Source: a virus
Strand: one strand, 5' to 3'
DNA length: 42,689 bases
Virus record (IMG/VR): IMGVR_UViG_3300037963_004553
Span: 10,794-53,482 of that record
Notes under the pieces: generated by a model
The model's database searches: none
What the model was told of the DNA's origin: nothing
The model's input: only the letters and a program-made list of their open reading frames with translations
Part shown: positions 22,794-27,188 of the stretch, one piece after another
Layout of the letters: each line of letters begins with the position of its first letter
How positions within the stretch are numbered: the stretch's first letter is position 1
Translations under genes and position numbers: made by a program

Positions 22794-23041
22794 TTGTAGT
22801 GTGTTTGAAGTTGACGGTACCAAAGACTCTGTTGAGTCCAGGTGTTAGATGAATCATCAACAATCTGTTGGAACAGATCATCAACGAGTTGTTCGGGACC
22901 ACCGTGATTGATCATGTCAATAGTGGCATGGTCTAGTCCTTGCAGCAACTTAGCTGCAGGATCTTTGGGTAGCTTGTGCAGTTGAATAGGATCGCGACCT
23001 TTAGATTCGCGATACTCATTGATCTCAGAGATTGATAGCAT
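22790..23041 (-). CDS. Hypothetical protein (83 aa)
   Basis: MLSISEINEYRESKGRDPIQ then LQGLDHATIDMINHGGPEQLVDDLFQQIV: a helical acidic protein, unrecognised. Element H lies just upstream, and the leader lacks a Shine-Dalgarno. Confidence 0.6.
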   Translation of the reverse strand: MLSISEINEYRESKGRDPIQLHKLPKDPAAKLLQGLDHATIDMINHGGPEQLVDDLFQQIVDDSSNTWTQQSLWYRQLQTHYK

Positions 23042-23064
23042 TGAGTGATAAGATTTGCTTATAT

Positions 23065-23097
23065 GTCTGGGGCTTACACCATAAAGGATGCCCAGAC
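23065..23097 (-). ncRNA. Intercistronic structured element, copy H
   Basis: Minus strand: GTCTGGG-CA, hairpin with CC / GG pairs around TTTAT, GTAAGC, CCCAGAC. The outer stem is seven pairs, two of them beyond the family core. The variable base after GTAAG is C here. Confidence 0.75.
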
Positions 23098-23102
23098 TTA
23101 GG

Positions 23103-23447
23103 TCAAATTAAACAAAGAAGATTCAGCCAAGAATCAGGATGATCTGGCTCAACTTCCTGGTCACCTGGTGTAAAAGCTAGTGAACCGAGGACATAGTCTT
23201 CGATGTCTTCTTTGCACGGGACTTCGTACCAGCCTTCGATGTCTTTGTCGTCGTGGACTGGGATCCAATAGCACCAGAGTTTGCCTTCTTTGTCCTTGCT
23301 GATGCTGCCGTTGAGCGGCGGTTTGTTGCAAGGCTTGGCTCTGTCGTAGGTAACTTCTGCTTCCCATTGTTCGAGGTACTCTTCTTCACTGAACTTTTCG
23401 TAGCCAGTGAGAGCTTGGGCGATTGCGTAGGTTTCTGGATGAAGCAT
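23103..23447 (-). CDS. Hypothetical protein (114 aa)
   Basis: MLHPETYAIAQALTGYEKFS, then a charged helix and a beta-rich part (GKLWCYWIPVHDDKDIEGWY). Acidic overall, unrecognised. A 23-codon hydrophobic stretch is readable in another frame across its start (see findings). Confidence 0.6.
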   Translation of the reverse strand: MLHPETYAIAQALTGYEKFSEEEYLEQWEAEVTYDRAKPCNKPPLNGSISKDKEGKLWCYWIPVHDDKDIEGWYEVPCKEDIEDYVLGSLAFTPGDQEVEPDHPDSWLNLLCLI

Positions 23448-23501
23448 GAGATTAACTCTGTGATGATAATTGAAACAATAACAATGATGTGCAGGATGAC
23501 A

Positions 23502-23705
23502 TCATCCTTTGTGGTAGTCGGCATCTCCTGCCACCTCCTCTGACATAAGTTCTTGCATAAGTTGTTCTTGTTCGTTTGCAATATCGTTAAGAACGAATTG
23601 CTGATCTTGTGTGTATTCAGTTGTTTGCTTAGCTTTGTATTCAGCTTGGCCAGCTTCAAATTCGCGGCGTTGCTGCTCAAGCAGCCAGGTTTTGATGAGA
23701 GACAT
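23502..23705 (-). CDS. Small hypothetical protein (67 aa)
   Basis: MSLIKTWLLEQQRREFEAGQ continues as a Gln/Glu-rich helix, probable coiled coil, ending ...VAGDADYHKG. Start 23705 is set by element I (23742-23804) immediately upstream; the open frame extends to 23795 but would run through the element. Confidence 0.6.
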   Translation of the reverse strand: MSLIKTWLLEQQRREFEAGQAEYKAKQTTEYTQDQQFVLNDIANEQEQLMQELMSEEVAGDADYHKG

Positions 23706-23741
23706 AGTGTTAGGAATGTTGAATTGAATGAAATGTGTAGT

Positions 23742-23804
23742 CTGGGACTTACATAGTCTCGGCGTCCCTGGAATAGGACGCAAGTAATGAGACATAAAGC
23801 CCAG
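23742..23804 (-). ncRNA. Intercistronic structured element, copy I
   Basis: Minus strand: CTGGG-CT, a long inner hairpin (GTCTC / GAGAC, then GCGTCC / GGGACGC), GTAAGT, CCCAG. The longest copy; the left dinucleotide is CT instead of CA. It precedes the 23502-23705 gene. Confidence 0.75.
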
Positions 23805-23818
23805 TTAGATTTACTACA

Positions 23819-24079
23819 TTAGTAGCCAATACTTGGAACAGTTAGATCCAAGTTGTAATCATTAGTAAGAATTGATTCAAAAGCAGTCAAGACTTTAAGT
23901 TTTGATCCTTTCAAACCAAACTCTTTCTTAATAATGGAGTAGGCAGTGGGACGATGAGAAGACATACGGAGACCTTTCAGTTCCATCTTCAATGTGTGGC
24001 GCAGCATTAACAAACGATAAGTTGGAATGCTGTCACCTGTAACGATGTAACCACCGTTGTCAAATGTTTCGATAGTCAT
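23819..24079 (-). CDS. Hypothetical protein (86 aa)
   Basis: MTIETFDNGGYIVTGDSIPT, then YRLLMLRHTLKMELKGLRMSSHRPTAYSIIKKEFGLKG, a helical segment conserved in many short cyanophage proteins (RLKGLKM.R..SAY.ivK.efglkG type). Function unknown. Confidence 0.65.
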   Translation of the reverse strand: MTIETFDNGGYIVTGDSIPTYRLLMLRHTLKMELKGLRMSSHRPTAYSIIKKEFGLKGSKLKVLTAFESILTNDYNLDLTVPSIGY

Positions 24080-24105
24080 AGTGAATTGAAATGAAATAAG
24101 TAATG

Positions 24106-24291
24106 TTATTCAATATCTTCATCATTGATAGCTTCAAGATAAGTACATATCATATCAATTGACACATTGTTTTGATAACAAAGATTGATATTCTTGTACC
24201 AAAAATCAATGTGATCTTCAAGGTTTAAGTCAACAGTATTCCATGGAGGTTGTAACAAGGAATAATAGATAGTAGGGCAACAAACAACCAT
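24106..24291 (-). CDS. Small hypothetical protein (61 aa)
   Basis: MVVCCPTIYYSLLQPPWNTV then an acidic helical end (VSIDMICTYLEAINDEDIE). Start 24291 lies two bases after the upstream stop (24294). Unrecognised. Confidence 0.55.
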   Translation of the reverse strand: MVVCCPTIYYSLLQPPWNTVDLNLEDHIDFWYKNINLCYQNNVSIDMICTYLEAINDEDIE

Positions 24292-24293
24292 AG

Positions 24294-24488
24294 TTAACAA
24301 GCAGGTCCGTGGTATTCAGTGCGCCCTGGTGGGCACACAGGTTCTTGATACGTCAATGCATATGTAGCAGCACCTGCAAGAAGCAAGATAGTAACAATAG
24401 CTGTGACGATAGTGGGGACAGGGGATTTAGCATAAGAATCAAGTCTTATGTATTTTCCCTGTTCGTTACGAACAGTGTGATAAGCCAT
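24294..24488 (-). CDS. Small single-pass membrane protein (64 aa)
   Basis: A hydrophilic N-terminus, one transmembrane segment at about 26-47 (PTIVTAIVTILLLAGAATYA) and a short Cys-containing tail (CPPGRTEYHGPAC). The ATG overlaps the upstream stop as TAATG. Role unknown. Confidence 0.6.
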   Translation of the reverse strand: MAYHTVRNEQGKYIRLDSYAKSPVPTIVTAIVTILLLAGAATYALTYQEPVCPPGRTEYHGPAC

Positions 24489-24862
24489 TAGAAATTAACG
24501 TTGAGTTTAAAAAGTTTAAGTCGTTTAGAAACATAGCCAGAACCCATTACTGTTGCATTAGCATCTTGATAATAGTGAGTCATCTTAACAGTTTCAGTTT
24601 GAGCTATGCCATCAATGATGGTCATGACTCTGCACCAGTTAGTCGCTAAACCATTCTCTGTTCCAGGTGCTTTGCTCCAGGCAATAACACAGGCTGAGTA
24701 ATCATTGCCTTCAGTACAAACCATCCACTCTTTCTTGCGAGCAGCTCGGATAGCTTGGTCTTGTAGCTCTTTAGTTGTGGGAGGAGGAGAGATTACAACA
24801 TCTGTGTCATCATCTTTAATTGATGGCCAGGTTGTTGGATCATCTGTGTAAATTTCAGTCAT
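24488..24862 (-). CDS. Hypothetical protein (124 aa)
   Basis: Start MTEIYTDDPTTWPSIKDDD at 24862 is preferred because hairpins lie directly upstream (24883-24924). An acidic, disordered N-terminus (TTWPSIKDDDTD...SPPPTT) is followed by a helix and a beta-rich C-terminus with three cysteines. Unrecognised. Confidence 0.6.
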   Translation of the reverse strand: MTEIYTDDPTTWPSIKDDDTDVVISPPPTTKELQDQAIRAARKKEWMVCTEGNDYSACVIAWSKAPGTENGLATNWCRVMTIIDGIAQTETVKMTHYYQDANATVMGSGYVSKRLKLFKLNVNF

Positions 24863-24882
24863 GTGAAATGAATAAAGATTGA

Positions 24883-24924
24883 GCAGGATATAGAGTCCTG
24901 CAGAAAAGGGCCATAGCCCTTTAG
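24883..24924 (-). terminator. Terminator-like double hairpin
   Basis: On the minus strand an AAAGGGC / GCCCTTT stem followed by TTTT (about 24924-24904), then a second hairpin GCAGGA / TCCTGC (24901-24883). The first follows the 24936-25082 stop by 12 bases and could end that transcript; the second may block the ribosome site of the next gene. Confidence 0.55.
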
Positions 24925-24935
24925 TGCAGAAGTCA

Positions 24936-25082
24936 TTACTTCCTTCTGGATTGATAGATCTTAAATGCAAGGTAAGCACATGCGGCACCTACTGGCAAGC
25001 CAACTAAAGCAGCCATGCCAATAAGGCCAGCACTTGCTCCATAAGATACAAGATCATCGTTACGTTTAATAGGTTTGGTCAT
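24936..25082 (-). CDS. Small membrane protein (48 aa)
   Basis: MTKPIKRNDDLVSYGASAGL then GMAALVGLPVGAACAYLAF, one Gly/Ala-rich transmembrane helix, and a basic end. Start 25082 chosen; the frame extends to 25121. Overlaps the upstream gene by 17 bases. Too short for a classical holin, though a membrane-active role fits. Confidence 0.5.
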   Translation of the reverse strand: MTKPIKRNDDLVSYGASAGLIGMAALVGLPVGAACAYLAFKIYQSRRK

Positions 25083-25272
25083 TGTTGAGATAGCGAATGT
25101 GTACGCAATGCTTAGCATCACCTACCCACGATGTTAACGTGAGTAGTCGATGATAGTCAGGTTGTGCGTTGCACGTTTGTACTGCGCGATGGTTTAGATG
25201 CTTCTGGCCAAAGGCACAGATAAGACCTCCTAAACCTATGCCCAGAATTACAGCAAGGTACGACTTAGCCAT
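25066..25272 (-). CDS. Small membrane-anchored protein (68 aa)
   Basis: MAKSYLAVILGIGLGGLICA is a hydrophobic N-terminal helix, then a His/Cys-rich soluble part (KHLNHRAVQTC, DYHRLL, KHCVHI). The pattern suggests an anchored periplasmic peptide. Function unknown. Confidence 0.55.
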   Translation of the reverse strand: MAKSYLAVILGIGLGGLICAFGQKHLNHRAVQTCNAQPDYHRLLTLTSWVGDAKHCVHIRYLNNDQTY

Positions 25273-25292
25273 GGTTACAAATAAGAATAAAG

Positions 25293-25315
25293 AAAAAAGG
25301 GGACTTTACAGCCCC
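25293..25315 (-). terminator. Rho-independent terminator
   Basis: Minus strand GGGG, loop CTGTAAAGT, CCCC, followed by TTTTTT. It lies just after the 25325-25690 stop. The GTAAAGTCCCC part looks like the right half of the nine-copy element, but the conserved CA and split stem are missing. Confidence 0.75.
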
Positions 25316-25324
25316 CTGATTTGG

Positions 25325-25690
25325 TCAGGAAACAACAGTGGCTTCAACCACTACTGCGTCAACATCTGGAGCACCATGATGGCGTGTATGTGCTTGTTGG
25401 TACTTGACTTCACGCTCATCACGTGAGCGCTTGTAAGTTTCACCCTGCTCTGCTGAACAGGTATGCACATTACCTCTGGCACTGACATAGATGTAACAGT
25501 TGTTGTCTTCTGACCACTGACCTTGATGATAGGCAAGGGCTTCATCGTTGTACTCGTAGCCGAACTTGACGGTGTGAGTTTTCTTGAAGCCATCCTCATC
25601 TGTCCAACAGGCTGAGAGCCTGGTGAGACGATCAGCTTCTTCTTCGATCATCTGGATGGAAGGAACCATCAGTCGCAATGCGTTAAGCAT
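25325..25690 (-). CDS. Hypothetical protein (121 aa)
   Basis: MLNALRLMVPSIQMIEEEAD, then a beta-rich core FKKTHTVKFGYEYNDEALAY and a His/Val-rich end. Start 25690 is the first ATG after the duplicated element (25704-25778); the frame could extend to 25819 only by running through that element. Unrecognised. Confidence 0.6.
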   Translation of the reverse strand: MLNALRLMVPSIQMIEEEADRLTRLSACWTDEDGFKKTHTVKFGYEYNDEALAYHQGQWSEDNNCYIYVSARGNVHTCSAEQGETYKRSRDEREVKYQQAHTRHHGAPDVDAVVVEATVVS

Positions 25691-25703
25691 GAGTTGCGTT
25701 GAG

Positions 25704-25778
25704 TTGTGTGGTGCCCATCTCCACTGAGGGCAATAACTGGACCAGGGTTTGCACCTGGTCACCCGCTTTAACGGATCA
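25704..25778 (-). ncRNA. UGA-overlapping structured element, copy 2
   Basis: A 75-base element that begins with the TGA stop of the 25776-26060 gene. Minus strand: TGATCCGTTAA then GCGGG, a stem CCAGG / CCTGG around TGCAAA, and 3' stem GTGG / CCAC. It aligns without gaps to copy 1 at 26074-26148. It ends 13 bases before ATG 25690. Confidence 0.6.
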
Positions 25779-26060
25779 GCTAAGCAGCTTGATTGCATAC
25801 TTGGCAATTTCTGCTGCATGTTCCCTGGTTAGTACTTGGGAGTATCCGTCCTCCATCAGATTTCTAATCTGTTGGAAGACAAACTCGCCAGACTCTGCAC
25901 GAGTTGGCAGTCCGGCTTCAATGTCAATTAAATCCTGTTCGCATTCAATGACAGTGTCACCCCCGTAGACGTACGGAGGCTGACCATCTTTCTCAGCCAT
26001 CTCATTGAGAGTGGTTGGAAAGGTAAGGTCATAACCGGGAACCTTGTTGGTGGTGCTCAC
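25776..26060 (-). CDS. Hypothetical protein (94 aa)
   Basis: A GTG start at 26060 with AGGAG upstream, one of the clear Shine-Dalgarno starts in the leftward block. Acidic protein: TFPTTLNEMAEKDGQPPYVY, GDTVIECEQDLIDIEAGLPT, then helices to LLS. Unrecognised. Its stop opens the element at 25704-25778. Confidence 0.6.
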   Translation of the reverse strand: MSTTNKVPGYDLTFPTTLNEMAEKDGQPPYVYGGDTVIECEQDLIDIEAGLPTRAESGEFVFQQIRNLMEDGYSQVLTREHAAEIAKYAIKLLS

Positions 26061-26073
26061 AGGTAACTCCTGC

Positions 26074-26148
26074 GTGTGCGGTACCTATCTCCGCTGTAGG
26101 TAAGAAGTGCCAGGGGGATTGCACCCCTGGTCCCGCGTTAACGGATCA
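26074..26148 (-). ncRNA. UGA-overlapping structured element, copy 1
   Basis: Begins with the TGA of the 26146-26313 gene. Minus strand: TGATCCGTTAA, GCGGG, a longer stem CCAGGGG / CCCCTGG around TGCAATC, and 3' stem GCGG / CCGC. Against copy 2, GCGG/CCGC becomes GTGG/CCAC, a compensated pair. It ends before the AGGAG and GTG of the next gene. Confidence 0.6.
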
Positions 26149-26313
26149 CTTGTTAAGCAGTTGCTGGTACCAACGGCGAGCCATAGCAACACTGCAACGT
26201 GCTTGTTGATCTCTTCCTTGCTGTCCTTTACGGACAAGCTTGGATACAAGTGCTTGATCTCCTTTGATCTCAAAGAAGTAAACAGCTTGCTTAGTCTCAA
26301 GTGCGTAAGACAT
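26146..26313 (-). CDS. Small hypothetical protein, first gene of the leftward block (55 aa)
   Basis: MSYALETKQAVYFFEIKGDQ then a basic stretch VSKLVRKGQQGRDQQARCSV and WYQQLLNK. The start follows a CTTCAACATCATG-type leader without a Shine-Dalgarno. As the first gene left of the origin hub it is probably among the earliest expressed. Confidence 0.65.
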   Translation of the reverse strand: MSYALETKQAVYFFEIKGDQALVSKLVRKGQQGRDQQARCSVAMARRWYQQLLNK

Positions 26314-26451
26314 GATGTTGAAGTGAATGGAACGTTGCTACGTTTAACGTCCAGCTTGACGGTTGTTGATCGCTACAATCTTTCTTGGACTTCAGCGCTA
26401 GAGAGCGCGAAATAACAAGTAAAAGGTGGCAAACAACAGATGGAAAGACTG

Positions 26452-26491
26452 TTTTCCACAGGATTGTGGATTAATTACTGAGTTTTCCACA
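26452..26491 (+). promoter_or_regulatory. Cluster of DnaA boxes
   Basis: Two perfect TTTTCCACA boxes (26452-26460 and 26483-26491), the cyanobacterial DnaA-box form, flank an inverted relative TAATCCACA (26465-26473, minus strand, 7 of 9). Three sites within 40 bases are unlikely by chance in this AT-rich sequence. Confidence 0.7.
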
Positions 26492-26727
26492 TGACAATTG
26501 AATTATTGTCTGTGAAATTCACACTGTCCTCCTGACTTCCCACCCAATTCATTCCTTTCATATATACAAAGGCCCACCCTTATTTTTTTTCTATACGCAT
26601 TCGCAGTCGGACAACGTGTGTGAGGAGTGTTAGGTAATTATTAACCCATTTCGGGTAAAAAGTTGGCGTTTTAAACAAAAAATAGGTTGCACAAAAAGTC
26701 GTCGTTTAGGTATCCCCCTGGTAATAA

Positions 26728-26849
26728 TTAGCCCAAACTTTTGTTATTAAAAACTATTGTTTTAATTTACTAATATAACTTTTCATATAAAATTTTGTAG
26801 CCCAAAACGTCGTCAAAACTGACGTTTACCCCAAACAATTACCCCAAAG
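26728..26849 (+). repeat. Iteron-like CCCAAA repeats
   Basis: Four copies of a TA(G/C)CCCAAA(C/G)-type motif at about 26729, 26799, 26827 and 26840, all in the same orientation, with AT-rich spacers of unequal length. They could bind an initiator or regulator. Confidence 0.45.
26805..26827 (-). terminator. Hairpin with T run downstream of 26857 gene
   Basis: AAACGTC / GACGTTT seven-pair inverted repeat, with a competing CGTCA / TGACG stem inside. On the minus strand it ends in TTTT and lies 30 bases after the 26857-27096 stop, so it would keep that transcript out of the origin hub. Confidence 0.5.
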
Positions 26850-26856
26850 TTGCGGG

Positions 26857-27096
26857 TTACTTCTGTGCTAAATCTTTATATGCTTTAGCTGCTTTAGCTG
26901 CTTCTCCCATTTTTCCGGTATCACCAATTTCACGGGCTAATTCACGCTTAGCACCCTGGGCGAAAGTCTGTACTTCTAGGGGTGTAGCCCCTTTATCAGC
27001 CATATCCTGCGCTGCAGTAGCAATACCTTCCAGTGCAACACCGCGTTGTAGGTTTTGTTCTTTTGTAAGCGGGGCTTCTAACATGTTATCTGCCAC
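26857..27096 (-). CDS. Hypothetical protein (79 aa)
   Basis: MADNMLEAPLTKEQNLQRGV then an Ala/Lys/Glu-rich helical chain (ATAAQDMADKGATPLEVQTF...KAAKAYKDLAQK). Lone leftward gene between origin and late block. The GTG at 27096 is only two bases behind the -10 box, so ATG 27084 is a likely true start. Composition resembles the virion-type proteins to its right, and it may be expressed late. Confidence 0.6.
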   Translation of the reverse strand: MADNMLEAPLTKEQNLQRGVALEGIATAAQDMADKGATPLEVQTFAQGAKRELAREIGDTGKMGEAAKAAKAYKDLAQK

Positions 27097-27098
27097 TT

Positions 27099-27127
27099 TT
27101 TATAGATATAGTCTATCTTAAGTACAA
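27099..27127 (-). promoter_or_regulatory. Promoter for the 26857-27096 gene
   Basis: Minus strand TTGTAC (-35, 27127-27122), a 17-base spacer, TATAAA (-10, 27104-27099). Predicted start of transcription near 27092, which would leave a leader of only a few bases before ATG 27084. Confidence 0.5.
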
Positions 27128-27188
27128 TTTTCTAAATTTTTCGGCTTAAAATAAGTTTATTAGTCAATAATTAGTTGATATTAAGTAA
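27128..27188. promoter_or_regulatory. AT-rich start region of the rightward late block
   Basis: This 61-base stretch carries the divergent starts. The sequence before ATG 27189 is nearly all A/T, with no clear Shine-Dalgarno and no assignable host-type -35/-10 pair. Confidence 0.35.

Larger units (their letters stand above)
26314..26856. other. Non-coding hub, candidate replication origin and early promoter region
   Basis: About 540 bases without a plausible gene. The left third holds the likely promoter of the leftward block and a GCGCT / AGCGC hairpin (26395-26408). Three DnaA-box-like sites follow (26452-26491), then a strongly AT-rich stretch (about 26560-26830) with iteron-like repeats and a hairpin. 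Divergent transcription flanks it. This arrangement fits an origin that uses host DnaA. Confidence 0.65.

Noticed and set aside
25293-25315. Tenth copy of the nine-member element
   Set aside because: It has GTAAAGTCCCC-like bases but a simple hairpin and T run, without CA and the split stem; an ordinary terminator explains it.
25169-25426. 85-codon plus-strand frame
   Set aside because: Antisense to two minus-strand genes and across the terminator; no domain or start signal.
25704-26148. Fluoride riboswitch or tRNA-like structure
   Set aside because: GGAGATGGGCACC recalls the fluoride aptamer and TGCAAAC a T loop, but the remaining conserved helices of either class cannot be drawn.
26085-26300. 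71-codon minus-strand frame
   Set aside because: It runs through the duplicated structured element and lies in another frame of the better-supported 55-residue gene at 26146-26313.
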